This document shows, in pieces, positions 17,713 through 27,294 of a stretch of DNA of 64,000 bases. The number at the start of each line of letters is the position of its first letter. The stretch's first letter is position 1. The notes beneath the pieces were generated by a model. That model made no database searches and was not told the origin of the DNA. It saw only the letters and a program-made list of their open reading frames with translations. Source of the DNA: an uncultured Bacteroidales bacterium. Lineage in GTDB: Bacteria; Bacteroidota; Bacteroidia; Bacteroidales; UBA932. The stretch lies in contig CAMYAE010000001.1 of the NCBI GenBank assembly GCA_947253655.1, positions 62,001 to 126,000 of the forward strand, written 5' to 3'. Made by a program: the position numbers and the translations under genes.

Positions 17713-19363
17713 CCCTGATTGCCGGTTGTCTCCTTTGCGGAATATCGGTACAGTGTCTTCTTACGGCTGTCTTACCGTTGGCAACCCGTGGCATCTTTCC
17801 TTTATCGGCCGAAGACTTTACTACCGGCTGCATGCTTCCGACGGATATTTTGGCCGCAGGCTTACGGTTTCGCAGGAGACTTCCGGGGATGGCTTTAGAA
17901 GAAGACGGCAGGGCTCCCGAATAGCTCATTGTCATCGGGAAGTATGGTATATGCTTGCTATATACTCTTATAGTATACCTGTTATTATTGTCTACGGCAA
18001 AATTATTATTGTCATCAATCATTATGTCTATATAGCTCATGCCGCAGAAGTTGACAGTTCCCTGATTATCTGTGTATTGACGGCCTGTAACCTTAGCCGA
18101 TCTGTTGTCGGGGTTCATTTTGGCTTCGGCGAAATCGGCAGGGTCCATGAATATAAGCTCTTCGTTGTCGTGAAGATAAAGTCCTGCCAATAATGTGGTA
18201 TACCTGTTGCCGTCATCGTTGTAAGGGCCCAAATCATAGCTCTTGAATACCAGATTGCCCGTATTCCTGTCAAATCCGGCCTCGAATTTCATCTCGGAAG
18301 TGTATTGGACTGCGTCCGGGTCTTTAGTTTCCCAGCCGGCAACAATATAGGCGACATTTGCCTCGGACTTGCTGATTTCCAAAGAATAAGAGACTTCCGA
18401 CTTGTTGACGGCATTTCCGTCATTGTCATATACCGTCTTGTCCGGACTGATTTCCCATTTGCCGAGCCAGCGGCTGAATTCCTCGGTAGGCGTTTCTTCG
18501 GCAATGCTGAAATCTATAGTGTTGTAGCTTCCTGTAAGGTATCCGAATTTGTCCACCCCATAGGCGTAGGCTGTCCAGTCTCCTGACCTCAGTCTCTCGA
18601 ACAGCAAAGTGGTCTTGCCCTTGTAAATAAGCGAAGAGAAGTCCTGAGCGTCCTGGGGCAGCGATTTTGCCAGATTGTCGAGCATGGCGTTGAAAAAATC
18701 GTAAACGCTCCCTTTGAAGTGGTCCTTGACATACCCCTTATATACCACATCCACATAATAGGAGGAGCCGTTTGGCTGGTTTACAACTATGGAGTCATCG
18801 TATGTCTTCGGGTCGCGGCCTTTATATTCTATAGACCAGCCCGTATTTTTCTTCATTTCCACCTCTACGGTGGTGAAATTCAGGCTGGAATAATCCTTTG
18901 TCAGCCGGCCTTGTTCATCGACCCCAAAGGCTACTGCAAGCCATTGGCCGCCACCGTTGTCAAGCCTCAAAAAGGATACCGATGAATTGCCGGAAGACAG
19001 GGCCTTCTGATAGTTGCCTGGATTTTCCTCCTTTAATCTCGCAAGACTTGCTTCAATGAATTTTTCAATCTTGTTACCGTATTTGGAAGCCATGTCGTTT
19101 TGGCTTACCACGTCTAAATAATAACTTATTTTGTCGCTTGATGCCACTCTTACAACATCTTCGACGAAAGTGCCGTCTTCTCCGATTTCTACTGTACGTC
19201 CATTGTAGGTCACAGTCCAATTAGGGTTTTCAAAGAGGTTGGAGGGCGGTGTGATACCGTCATCGGGTCTCCTTTTGCCGAGACCGTCATCGCTGCAACT
19301 TGAAAGGACTGCCAATGCGAGGACTAATTGCATAGTCCGGCAGATATTTTTAATAATTGTCAT
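17690..19363 (-). CDS. Bacteroidales-type lipoprotein with two repeated domains
   Basis: 557 aa. SPase II signal with lipobox VLSSC (Cys about residue 23). Two domains of about 125 residues share a pattern (NPNWTVTYNGR and NTGWSIEYKGR openings, each with SYY(L/V)DVV and a later FGVDEQGRLT / YGVDKFGYLTG). A beta-rich domain starting at RWLGKWEISPD (about 297) follows. The final ~75 residues are lysine/arginine-rich and low in complexity, unlike the rest, and the last codons are antisense to the end of pgi. I do not recognise a function; surface exposure is likely. Confidence 0.8.
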   Translation of the reverse strand: MTIIKNICRTMQLVLALAVLSSCSDDGLGKRRPDDGITPPSNLFENPNWTVTYNGRTVEIGEDGTFVEDVVRVASSDKISYYLDVVSQNDMASKYGNKIEKFIEASLARLKEENPGNYQKALSSGNSSVSFLRLDNGGGQWLAVAFGVDEQGRLTKDYSSLNFTTVEVEMKKNTGWSIEYKGRDPKTYDDSIVVNQPNGSSYYVDVVYKGYVKDHFKGSVYDFFNAMLDNLAKSLPQDAQDFSSLIYKGKTTLLFERLRSGDWTAYAYGVDKFGYLTGSYNTIDFSIAEETPTEEFSRWLGKWEISPDKTVYDNDGNAVNKSEVSYSLEISKSEANVAYIVAGWETKDPDAVQYTSEMKFEAGFDRNTGNLVFKSYDLGPYNDDGNRYTTLLAGLYLHDNEELIFMDPADFAEAKMNPDNRSAKVTGRQYTDNQGTVNFCGMSYIDIMIDDNNNFAVDNNNRYTIRVYSKHIPYFPMTMSYSGALPSSSKAIPGSLLRNRKPAAKISVGSMQPVVKSSADKGKMPRVANGKTAVRRHCTDIPQRRQPAIRATSTFRQ

Positions 19364-19377
19364 ACAATTTTCTCAAA

Positions 19378-20679
19378 TCAAATGCTGAAATTATGGTAGT
19401 GCGGGCCGAAGCGTTCAAAAGCGGCACGGTCCAGCATCTCCCTGTCGTCTGGATGTGCAATGCTTATAAGCAGCTTTGCCCTTTCCTGCAATGACTTTCC
19501 GTACAGGTCTACGGCTCCGTATTCTGTAATTATCCAGTGGGCATCTGCCCTTGGTGTCACAACTCCCGCCCCGTCGTTAAGCAATGGCACAATCTTGTTT
19601 TTGCCCTTGTTTGTCCTTGAGGCAAAAGCCGTCATTGACTTGCCTCCCTCCGACATCGTTGCCCCTCTGACAAAATCCAGTTGGCCTCCTGTACCGGAGA
19701 ATATCCTCGTACCTATGGAATCGGCAGAAATCTGGCCTGTAAGATCAACTTCCGTTGCCGAATTGATAGCCGTCATCTCCGGGTTTCTCGATATTATCCA
19801 AGGGTCATTGGTGTATTTGATGTCTTTCATCAGAACATCCGGATTGTGATCGATGAACTTATATACATCATCGCTTCCCAAAAGGAAAGACGCGACCACT
19901 TTTCCTGTGTCAATCTTTTTGTTCGCCCCGTTCACAACGCCTTTTTTGATAAGGCGCAGAATGCCGTCAGCAAACATTTCCGTATGCACGCCTATATTCT
20001 TATGGTGAACTAACTGTGCCGCAAGCGCATTCGGCAAGGCTCCGATGCCCATTTGGATACAGGCTCCGTCAGGCACAAGCTCTGCACAATTCTTCCCGAT
20101 AAGGATTTCCGTAGGAGTAGGCTCGGCGAATTCTTTCGTGATAAGCGGAGTGTCGTCATGCACAAAACAATCGAACATATCTATGCTGACAAGGTCACCG
20201 TAGGCGAACGGTACGTGCGGATTTACGACTGCTATTGCCGTACCGGCCGTTTCCACGGCAGCAATGGAACAATCCACAGAAGTTCCGAGGGACACAAATC
20301 CGTTTTCGTCAGGTTCCGACACTTGCACCATAGCCACATTGCAAGGCAGAACTCCGCTACGGTAGAGTTTCTGCGACTCGCCAAGGTGTACCGGGAGGTA
20401 GTCGGCGTAGCCCGAATTGACATTTGCCCTGACATTAGGTCCTACGAAAAAGCCTTGGTCGAAAAAGATCCCGCTGTATTTTGGCTCTGAGTACGGAGCC
20501 GGGCCTTCTGTGTGGAAATGGTGAAAATGAAGATCTTCGACTTCTCCTGCATCTGCCCTCCTGCATAGAGCCTCAATCAATATATGAGGAACACTTGCAA
20601 CACTGCTAAGGTGAATGTGGTCGCCTGATTTAACCGCCCTTACAGCCTCATCGGCGCTGATATAGTGTATTTGTTTCAT
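19378..20679 (-). CDS. Acetyl-CoA hydrolase/transferase family protein (4-hydroxybutyrate/butyrate CoA-transferase type)
   Basis: 433 aa class I CoA-transferase. The catalytic glutamate sits in GVHTEMFADG (E234), followed by the GTGGQLDFVRGA oxyanion and CoA-binding segment. Family members move CoA from acetyl-CoA or butyryl-CoA to small carboxylates such as 4-hydroxybutyrate, succinate or propionate in the cytosol, a usual step in Bacteroidales fermentation. The exact substrate cannot be read from sequence. It lies 14 bases upstream of the lipoprotein gene on the same strand, so they may be cotranscribed, though no shared function is evident. Confidence 0.88.
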   Translation of the reverse strand: MKQIHYISADEAVRAVKSGDHIHLSSVASVPHILIEALCRRADAGEVEDLHFHHFHTEGPAPYSEPKYSGIFFDQGFFVGPNVRANVNSGYADYLPVHLGESQKLYRSGVLPCNVAMVQVSEPDENGFVSLGTSVDCSIAAVETAGTAIAVVNPHVPFAYGDLVSIDMFDCFVHDDTPLITKEFAEPTPTEILIGKNCAELVPDGACIQMGIGALPNALAAQLVHHKNIGVHTEMFADGILRLIKKGVVNGANKKIDTGKVVASFLLGSDDVYKFIDHNPDVLMKDIKYTNDPWIISRNPEMTAINSATEVDLTGQISADSIGTRIFSGTGGQLDFVRGATMSEGGKSMTAFASRTNKGKNKIVPLLNDGAGVVTPRADAHWIITEYGAVDLYGKSLQERAKLLISIAHPDDREMLDRAAFERFGPHYHNFSI

Positions 20680-20832
20680 GAATATGATTATTATTTATTT
20701 TCAAATATACGTTTTTTAAATCAATTTTGATAAATTTAAGAAACTGTTTTAATTTTTGACAATTTTTAATATCCTCGCGGCTAATTCTTATTATTTTTGT
20801 AGATTATACAGATTTATATAACAATCCAATAT

Positions 20833-21735
20833 ATGGAAAACAAATCGGGAAAAGAGAAAACGGAACAATTCGGCAGGTTGCTGGATATAATGGACAGACT
20901 TCGGGCGGAATGCCCTTGGAATCGCGAACAGACAATGGACAGCCTGAGATCCATGACGATAGAGGAAGTCTACGAACTTAGCGATTCGATAATGAAGAAA
21001 TCTGATAAGGATATAGAAAAGGAATTGGGAGATGTGCTGCTGCATGTGGTTTTCTATTCCAAAATTGCAGAGGAGCAAGGCAAGTTCGATATTGCGGATG
21101 TGATTTCAATGCTGGCTGACAAGATGATATATCGTCATCCCCATGTCTTTTCCGACACAAAGGTGAGCGATGCGGACGAGGTGTCGGTCAATTGGGAAAT
21201 GCTCAAGTCAAAAGAGAAAGGCGGCAACAAGAGAGTGCTTTCTGGTGTTCCGGATGCACTTCCTCCTATACTTAAGGCCTATGCGATGCAGGACAAGGCC
21301 CGCGGTGTCGGTTTTGATTGGGAGGAAAAACATCAGATCTGGGACAAGGTGAAGGAAGAACTTGGAGAATTGGAGACCGAACTTTCAGAAATAGACGGTC
21401 ATGAGTCAGCGGATGGCGACAGCAATTCTCCGCGCCGTGGAGGAAATATGGACTCACATGTGGCTGAAAGCCGTAGGGAACAGATGTCGGAAGACCGGAA
21501 ATCCGCATTTGACCGGGCTGAGGAGGAACTTGGGGATTTCATGTTCGCCGTGGTAAATGCAGCGAGGCTTTACGGAATTAATCCCGATACAGCCCTTAAC
21601 AGGGCATGTGATAAGTTCAGAAGGCGTTTTACATACCTTGAAGAACAGACGATAAGGAAGGGGAGAGACCTTCATGAGATGAGCCTGGAACAGATGGACG
21701 AAATCTGGGAAGAGGCCAAGTCCAAGGGGCTATAA
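20833..21735 (+). CDS. mazG: Nucleoside triphosphate pyrophosphohydrolase MazG
   Basis: 300 aa tandem MazG protein that hydrolyses (d)NTPs to monophosphates in the cytosol and limits damaged-nucleotide incorporation and (p)ppGpp-linked stress. The first domain has CPWNREQTMDSLR and the metal motif EEVYELSD...EKELGD; the second has EEELGDFMFAVVN. It is about 35 residues longer than usual because of a hydrophilic insertion (about residues 193-228, rich in Ser, Arg, Asp and Gly) between the domains. The start follows family alignment. It heads a run of same-strand genes. Confidence 0.93.
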   Translation: MENKSGKEKTEQFGRLLDIMDRLRAECPWNREQTMDSLRSMTIEEVYELSDSIMKKSDKDIEKELGDVLLHVVFYSKIAEEQGKFDIADVISMLADKMIYRHPHVFSDTKVSDADEVSVNWEMLKSKEKGGNKRVLSGVPDALPPILKAYAMQDKARGVGFDWEEKHQIWDKVKEELGELETELSEIDGHESADGDSNSPRRGGNMDSHVAESRREQMSEDRKSAFDRAEEELGDFMFAVVNAARLYGINPDTALNRACDKFRRRFTYLEEQTIRKGRDLHEMSLEQMDEIWEEAKSKGL

Positions 21736-21759
21736 CGCGGAATTTAGAATAATTTTTAA

Positions 21760-21767
21760 TATATTTG
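21760..21767 (+). promoter_or_regulatory. Putative -7 element before the YghO-like gene
   Basis: TATATTTG fits TAnnTTTG and lies 27 bases before the ATG at 21794. No clear -33 partner is seen. Confidence 0.4.
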
Positions 21768-21793
21768 CAAGTCATACCAAACCTGAACTGAAG

Positions 21794-22927
21794 ATGCAAG
21801 ACTATAAGGTTGTAGAAGTTACGGACAGAAAGAAACTTAAGATGTTCATCAGATTTCCTGATGAGCTGTATAAGGATTGTGAGCAGTATGTCCCTGCCCT
21901 GCACAGAGAGCAGGTATATGCCTTGACTAAGGTCTCGACATTGAAATATTGTCCCAGAAAGATGTGGCTTGTAATGGATTACGGGGCAAAGGCGAAAGGA
22001 GAGGTGGTGGGGCGTATTTGTGCCATGATAAACACCAGATACAATGAAAGATACCGCACGAAAAGGGTACGTTTCGGCTGGTTTGACACAATAAATGATA
22101 TTGAAGTGGCCGGGCTTCTGATAGGTACAGCCGAGCAATGGGCCAGGTCCCAAGGCATGACTGAGATTCACGGGCCTCTGTACTACAACACCTTAGGAAA
22201 GCAGGGCATGCTTGTCGAGGGCTTTGAGAATATCCCGCCATTCAATTGCCTCTACAACTATCCTTATTATAATGACCTGATTACGGCCTTGGGTTTTGAA
22301 AAGGAATGTGATTGGCTGCAATACAAAATGGTTGCCGACAACGGGGTGCCTGAAAAGGTGACAAGGATTGCCGGAATGCTCAAACAAAGGTACAACCTCC
22401 ACGAGGGCAGCATAAAGAAACTTAAGCGGGATGAGAAAATGGTAAAGCATTTCTTTGACGTGTATAACGAAAGTTTTGCTGATTCCGTATATAATTTTAT
22501 CCCTTTCACCGATGAGGAAATAAAAGAGGAGTCGAAATCGGTAATAAAGCTCCTGAACGACAAGACGAGTGTGATAATACTCGATGACAATAACGAGCTT
22601 GTGGCTTTTGGAATATCATTCCCAAGCATTTCAAAGGCTCTACAGAAAGCGAAAGGCCGTCTTTTCCCTTTTGGCTGGCTGCACCTTTTGAAAGCTTTGC
22701 ATACTCTTGACACAGTGGATCTTATGATAAACGGGGCTGCACCTAAGTGGCAGAATACCGGTGTGTCGGCGGTTTATCATTGTGCCATGTCGGAAAGGTG
22801 CAAGAAATATGGCACGCATTGGGCTATAGCCAACCCGCAGATAGAAAGCAACGGAGCGGTGAATGTGTGGTCGAAATATGATAATGAGTTGTATATGAGG
22901 CGCCGTTGCTACGTGAAATCAATTTAA
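21794..22927 (+). CDS. GNAT-fold protein of the YghO-like family
   Basis: 377 aa conserved hypothetical found widely in Bacteroidota. The middle (about residues 70-165) looks like an acyltransferase core: KGEVVGRICAMIN, then HGPLYYNTLGKQGMLVEGF and the NYPYYNDLITALGFEKECDW closing strand. The C-terminal half includes LVAFGISFPSIS and ends RRRCYVKSI. The substrate is unknown. It is followed after 4 bases by prfA, so translation may be coupled. I see no membrane segment or signal peptide. Confidence 0.75.
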   Translation: MQDYKVVEVTDRKKLKMFIRFPDELYKDCEQYVPALHREQVYALTKVSTLKYCPRKMWLVMDYGAKAKGEVVGRICAMINTRYNERYRTKRVRFGWFDTINDIEVAGLLIGTAEQWARSQGMTEIHGPLYYNTLGKQGMLVEGFENIPPFNCLYNYPYYNDLITALGFEKECDWLQYKMVADNGVPEKVTRIAGMLKQRYNLHEGSIKKLKRDEKMVKHFFDVYNESFADSVYNFIPFTDEEIKEESKSVIKLLNDKTSVIILDDNNELVAFGISFPSISKALQKAKGRLFPFGWLHLLKALHTLDTVDLMINGAAPKWQNTGVSAVYHCAMSERCKKYGTHWAIANPQIESNGAVNVWSKYDNELYMRRRCYVKSI

Positions 22928-22931
22928 GAAT

Positions 22932-24026
22932 ATGGCAGATAGCAATAATTTGTTGGAGAAGGTGATGAGCCTTCAGGAAAAATACCAGTCGCTGCAGAAC
23001 CAGCTTGTCGATCCGGAAGTGATTTCGGACATGAAGAAATATGTCCAGCTGAACAAGGATTACAAAGAGCTGCAGCCGATTATAGATGCAGGTTTAGAGT
23101 ATAAGAAATTGGTCGAAAATCTCGCATCTGCCAAAGACATCTTAGTTAATGAGAAAGATGAAGACCTTAAGGAAATGGCAAGGGAAGAGATTGCGGAGAT
23201 TGAGCCGAAACTTCCTGACATGGAGCAGAATATAAAACTGCTGCTTATACCTGCCGACCCTGACGATGACAAAAACGCAATGATTGAAATCAGAGGAGGT
23301 GCCGGCGGTGACGAGGCTGCCATTTTTGCAGGAGATCTATTCAGAATGTATGCTAAATTCGCGGAGGCGAGAGGCTGGAAGTTGGAAATAACCGATCAGG
23401 CTCCCGGCACGTCCGGAGGCTACAAGCAGGTGGTTTTCAAGCTTTCAAGCAACTCCGAGGGGGTGTACGGGATTATGAAATACGAATCCGGAGTGCATCG
23501 GGTGCAGAGAGTGCCACAGACCGAGACCCAGGGGCGAATCCAGACTTCTGCGGCTTCCGTTGCCGTCTTTCCTGAGGCCGGCGAATTTGACATAGACTTG
23601 GATATGAATGATGTACGTAAAGACACTTACTGCTCTTCAGGTCCGGGAGGACAAGGCGTGAACACCACTTATTCAGCTGTGCGTCTTACCCATATCCCGT
23701 CGGGAATAGTTGTTCAGTGTCAGGAGGAGAGGTCGCAGCTTAAGAACTTCGACAGGGCGTTGGAAGAACTCAGGACAAGGCTCTACAATATGGAACACCA
23801 GAAATACCTTGACGGTATAGCCGCTAAGCGCAAGACCATGGTGTCTACCGGAGACAGGTCTGCGAAGATACGTACCTACAACTATCCACAGTCGAGGGTT
23901 ACCGACCATAGAATCAACTGGACGATGTACAATCTTCCGGTCTTTATGGACGGAGATATTATTGAATGTATTGACCAGCTGCAAATTGCAGAGAACGCCG
24001 AGCGTCTGAAAGAAGCAGGCGAATGA
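22932..24026 (+). CDS. prfA: Peptide chain release factor 1
   Basis: 364 aa class I release factor for UAA and UAG codons. The peptidyl-tRNA hydrolysis motif GGQ is at residues 239-241 within SSGPGGQGVNT. The stop-codon-reading tripeptide is PQT in RVQRVPQTETQGRIQT, the RF1-type PxT position. An N-terminal coiled-coil domain spans about residues 1-110. Length and order are standard. Next is queF after 30 bases. Confidence 0.97.
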   Translation: MADSNNLLEKVMSLQEKYQSLQNQLVDPEVISDMKKYVQLNKDYKELQPIIDAGLEYKKLVENLASAKDILVNEKDEDLKEMAREEIAEIEPKLPDMEQNIKLLLIPADPDDDKNAMIEIRGGAGGDEAAIFAGDLFRMYAKFAEARGWKLEITDQAPGTSGGYKQVVFKLSSNSEGVYGIMKYESGVHRVQRVPQTETQGRIQTSAASVAVFPEAGEFDIDLDMNDVRKDTYCSSGPGGQGVNTTYSAVRLTHIPSGIVVQCQEERSQLKNFDRALEELRTRLYNMEHQKYLDGIAAKRKTMVSTGDRSAKIRTYNYPQSRVTDHRINWTMYNLPVFMDGDIIECIDQLQIAENAERLKEAGE

Positions 24027-24056
24027 TATTGCATTTGCAGCTAAAAAACGATAATT

Positions 24057-24518
24057 ATGTCGGAAGGAAGAGAGAAGGAAGGCTTGAAAAAGCTGGGTAA
24101 CACTACGGCTTATACGTTTGATTATAATCCCGGCTTATTGGAAACTTTTGTGAACAGACATCAGGATAACGATTATTGGGTACGCTTCAATTGTCCCGAA
24201 TTCACCTCGCTGTGTCCGATTACCGGACAGCCGGACTATGCTGAAATAAGAATCAGCTATGTCCCTGATATCAAAATGGTCGAGAGCAAAAGTCTTAAGC
24301 TGTACCTGTTCAGTTTCCGTAATCACGGGGATTTCCATGAGGACTGCGTGAACAAAATCATGAAAGACCTTATCGGACTTATGGACCCGAAATATATCGA
24401 AGTGACCGGGCTTTTCACTCCGAGAGGTGGCATAAGCATATTCCCGTATGCAAATTACGGCCGTCCCGGTACAAAATGGGAAGAGCTTGCAGAGAAGCGT
24501 TTTGCAAATCACGAATGA
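24057..24518 (+). CDS. queF: NADPH-dependent 7-cyano-7-deazaguanine reductase
   Basis: 153 aa unimodular QueF that reduces preQ0 to preQ1 in queuosine biosynthesis. The catalytic Cys53 and Asp60 lie in SLCPITGQPDY, and the QueF motif E(S/V)KSLK appears as ESKSLKLYLFSFRNHG. It uses the tunnelling fold and acts in the cytosol. No other queuosine genes are in the window. It lies between prfA and the nucleotide-sugar genes on the same strand, with an 10-base gap to the next gene. Confidence 0.95.
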   Translation: MSEGREKEGLKKLGNTTAYTFDYNPGLLETFVNRHQDNDYWVRFNCPEFTSLCPITGQPDYAEIRISYVPDIKMVESKSLKLYLFSFRNHGDFHEDCVNKIMKDLIGLMDPKYIEVTGLFTPRGGISIFPYANYGRPGTKWEELAEKRFANHE

Positions 24519-24528
24519 TTTTTTTAGT

Positions 24529-25797
24529 ATGGTCAGAGATATAAGAATATGCGTCATCGGTCTCGGCTACGTTGGATTGCCGTTGGCCCGTCTTTTTTCG
24601 ACCGCATACAAAACCATAGGCTTTGATATGAACAGGTCCAGGGTCGAGGCTCTTATGCATGGGCATGACGAGACCCTTGAAGTACCTGACGAGACGTTGC
24701 AGGAGGCTATTGCAAACGGGTTGTTTTGCACATGTGACATTGAGCTGATAAAGGACTGCAATTTCTATGTTGTGGCAGTGCCTACACCGGTGGATGTGAA
24801 CAACCGTCCCGACCTCTCACCCCTCATAAGAGCCAGCGAGACTGTCGGTAAGGTCATATCCGAGGGAGATATAGTCGTATATGAGTCTACTGTCTATCCC
24901 GGTGTCACCGAAGAAGAATGTATTCCCGTTGTCGAGAGGGTGTCCGGTCTGAAATTCAATGAGGGCTTTTTTGCCGGTTATTCTCCGGAAAGGATAAATC
25001 CGGGCGACAAAATCCATACGGTCGAGAAAATAAAGAAAGTCACATCAGGCTCAACCCCTGAGATTGCCGATATTATAGATAGGGTTTATAATTCTGTCTT
25101 GCAGAACGGTACGCACAAGGCACCGTCAATCAAGGTGGCCGAGGCGTCCAAGATTATAGAAAACGCCCAGAGAGACGTGAATATCGCCTTTATGAATGAA
25201 TTGGCGAAGATATTCAATGCCATGGGAATAGATACCCACGATGTCATAGAGGCGGCTTCTTCCAAATGGAATTTCATCAAACTGTCTCCGGGACTTGTCG
25301 GTGGGCATTGCATAAGCGTAGACCCTTATTATCTGATTCAGAAAGCTCAGGTTTATGGGGTGCTGCCGAGGGTTATGTCCAATGCAAGACGTCTGAATGA
25401 CGGAATGGGAGCCTATGTGGCCAACCAGACCATCAAATGTATGAACAAGAAAGGGGTGCCGGTGAAAGACGCCGATATTCTGATATTAGGTTTTACATTT
25501 AAGGATAACTGTCCGGATATCCGCAACACCAAAATTATAGATATTTATCATACATTATTTGAATATACCCATAATATAACTATCTACGACCCTATGGCCG
25601 ATATTGACAAGGTCAGGAGGGAGTACGGAATGGATATAGTGGGGGATATGCCTGTCGGCAAATATGATGCTGTTGTGCTCGGAGTGGCACATGACCTTTT
25701 CAAACATCTGGACGTGAAGTCTTTACTGAAAGATAACGGCGTTATATATGATGTCAAAGGCGTTTTGCCCCGCGATATTGTAGACGGAAGACTATAA
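24529..25797 (+). CDS. UDP-sugar 6-dehydrogenase, TviB/WbpO-like
   Basis: 422 aa NAD-dependent nucleotide-sugar dehydrogenase. The Rossmann start is ICVIGLGYVGLPLA (residues 7-20). The catalytic cysteine is C261 in GLVGGHCISVDPYY. The N-terminal sequence and length match the TviB/WbpO group that oxidises UDP-GlcNAc or UDP-GalNAc to uronic acids for capsule or O-antigen, rather than UDP-glucose dehydrogenase. I start it at ATG 24529 (MVRDIRICV); an ATG at 24448 would add 27 unrelated residues and overlap queF. It leads into rfbA-rfbC-rfbB. Confidence 0.9.
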   Translation: MVRDIRICVIGLGYVGLPLARLFSTAYKTIGFDMNRSRVEALMHGHDETLEVPDETLQEAIANGLFCTCDIELIKDCNFYVVAVPTPVDVNNRPDLSPLIRASETVGKVISEGDIVVYESTVYPGVTEEECIPVVERVSGLKFNEGFFAGYSPERINPGDKIHTVEKIKKVTSGSTPEIADIIDRVYNSVLQNGTHKAPSIKVAEASKIIENAQRDVNIAFMNELAKIFNAMGIDTHDVIEAASSKWNFIKLSPGLVGGHCISVDPYYLIQKAQVYGVLPRVMSNARRLNDGMGAYVANQTIKCMNKKGVPVKDADILILGFTFKDNCPDIRNTKIIDIYHTLFEYTHNITIYDPMADIDKVRREYGMDIVGDMPVGKYDAVVLGVAHDLFKHLDVKSLLKDNGVIYDVKGVLPRDIVDGRL

Positions 25798-25813
25798 ACC
25801 GATACTGAAAATC

Positions 25814-26704
25814 ATGAAAGGAATTGTTCTTGCCGGCGGTGGCGGAACTCGTCTGTATCCAATCACCAAAGGCGTTAGCAAACAGATGCTGCCGATTTAC
25901 GATAAGCCGATGATATATTATCCTATATCAGTGCTTATGCTCGCAGGAATCAGGGATATACTTATAATATCAACCCCTGTCGACCTGCCGGGCTTCCGCA
26001 GGCTTTTAGGCGACGGCTCGGATTTCGGCTTACGCTTTGAATATGCCGAGCAGCCATCCCCGGACGGACTGGCACAGGCTTTCATCATAGGTGAAAAGTT
26101 CATTGGCGGAGACAGCGTCTGTTTGGTCTTGGGAGACAATATCTTCCATGGGAGTTATTTTACAGAACTGTTGGAAAAAGCCGTCATTTCCGCTGAGGCT
26201 GACGGCCTTGCAACGGTTTTCGGTTATAGGGTCAATGATCCGCAGAGGTATGGAGTAGCTGAATTTGACGATGAGGGGAATTGTCTGAGCATAGAAGAGA
26301 AGCCTGCCGAGCCAAAATCCAATTATGCTGTCGTAGGCTTGTATTTTTACCCTAATGATGTGGTGAAAATTGCACGGCACATCAAGCCGTCCAAAAGGGG
26401 AGAATTGGAGATAACCTCTGTCAATCAGGCATTTCTGTCTGCTGGAAAGTTGAAAGTCATTACCCTCGGACGTGGGTTTGCGTGGCTCGACACCGGCACT
26501 CACGATTCTTTGTCAGAGGCATCCATTTATATAGAGACTATCGAGAAAAGGCAAGGGCTGAAGGTCGCCTGTCTTGAAGAAATCGCTTACAGGAAAGGCT
26601 GGATAGATGCTTCAATGCTTAAGTCTTTGGCGGCGCCAATGCTAAAAAACCAATACGGTCTGTATTTGCAGAAATTGTCGGAAGAGGAAGACAAAAATAA
26701 ATGA
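25814..26704 (+). CDS. rfbA: Glucose-1-phosphate thymidylyltransferase
   Basis: 296 aa RmlA that makes dTDP-glucose from dTTP and glucose-1-phosphate. The nucleotide-binding signature GIVLAGGGGTRLYPIT is at residues 3-18, with SKQMLPIYDKPMIYYP next and the metal-binding LGDNIFHG near 108-115. It is typical in length. It overlaps rfbC by ATGA, which indicates translational coupling in a dTDP-sugar operon. Confidence 0.97.
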   Translation: MKGIVLAGGGGTRLYPITKGVSKQMLPIYDKPMIYYPISVLMLAGIRDILIISTPVDLPGFRRLLGDGSDFGLRFEYAEQPSPDGLAQAFIIGEKFIGGDSVCLVLGDNIFHGSYFTELLEKAVISAEADGLATVFGYRVNDPQRYGVAEFDDEGNCLSIEEKPAEPKSNYAVVGLYFYPNDVVKIARHIKPSKRGELEITSVNQAFLSAGKLKVITLGRGFAWLDTGTHDSLSEASIYIETIEKRQGLKVACLEEIAYRKGWIDASMLKSLAAPMLKNQYGLYLQKLSEEEDKNK

Positions 26705-27294
26705 CTATGAGGGTAATTGCTGCTGAAATACCGGAAGTACTTATTATAGAGCCAAAAGTGTTTGATGACGCAAGGGGCTATTTTTTGGAGGCGTGGTCGC
26801 AAAGGGATTTTGACGAGAACGTCTATCCGGTGCGTTTTGTTCAGGATAATGAGAGCAGGTCGTCCTATGGGGTGGTGAGGGGTCTTCATTTCCAGAAGGG
26901 GGAGAATGCCCAGGCCAAGTTGGTCAGTGTCGTCAGCGGGACAGTCCTCGACGTTGCTGTGGATATACGTCGTGGCAGTCCGACATTCGGTCGTTATGCG
27001 GCGGTTGAACTGAGCGGCGACAATCACAGACAGCTTTTTATTCCAAGAGGATTTGCACACGGTTTCAGCGTTTTGTCGGAGACGGCCGTTTTCAGGTACA
27101 AATGTGACAATTTTTATTGTCCGGAAGCTGAGGCAGGAATTGCCTATAACGATCCTGCGATAGGTATTGATTGGCGAGTCCCTGCCGATGCCATAGTTCT
27201 GAGTGCTAAGGATTTGTCCCGACCTTTACTATCCGAAGCAGAAGAGTTGTTTGAATACTGTGAAAATGCCAACAATATATGTGTAAGACAATAG
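26701..27294 (+). CDS. rfbC: dTDP-4-dehydrorhamnose 3,5-epimerase
   Basis: 197 aa RmlC cupin epimerase that converts dTDP-4-keto-6-deoxyglucose to the L-rhamno form. The catalytic His lies in GVVRGLHFQKG (about residues 57-67), and FIPRGFAHGFSVLSE (about 115-129) is the second active-site strand. It starts inside the rfbA stop (ATGA) and its end overlaps rfbB by 16 bases. Confidence 0.95.
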   Translation: MTMRVIAAEIPEVLIIEPKVFDDARGYFLEAWSQRDFDENVYPVRFVQDNESRSSYGVVRGLHFQKGENAQAKLVSVVSGTVLDVAVDIRRGSPTFGRYAAVELSGDNHRQLFIPRGFAHGFSVLSETAVFRYKCDNFYCPEAEAGIAYNDPAIGIDWRVPADAIVLSAKDLSRPLLSEAEELFEYCENANNICVRQ

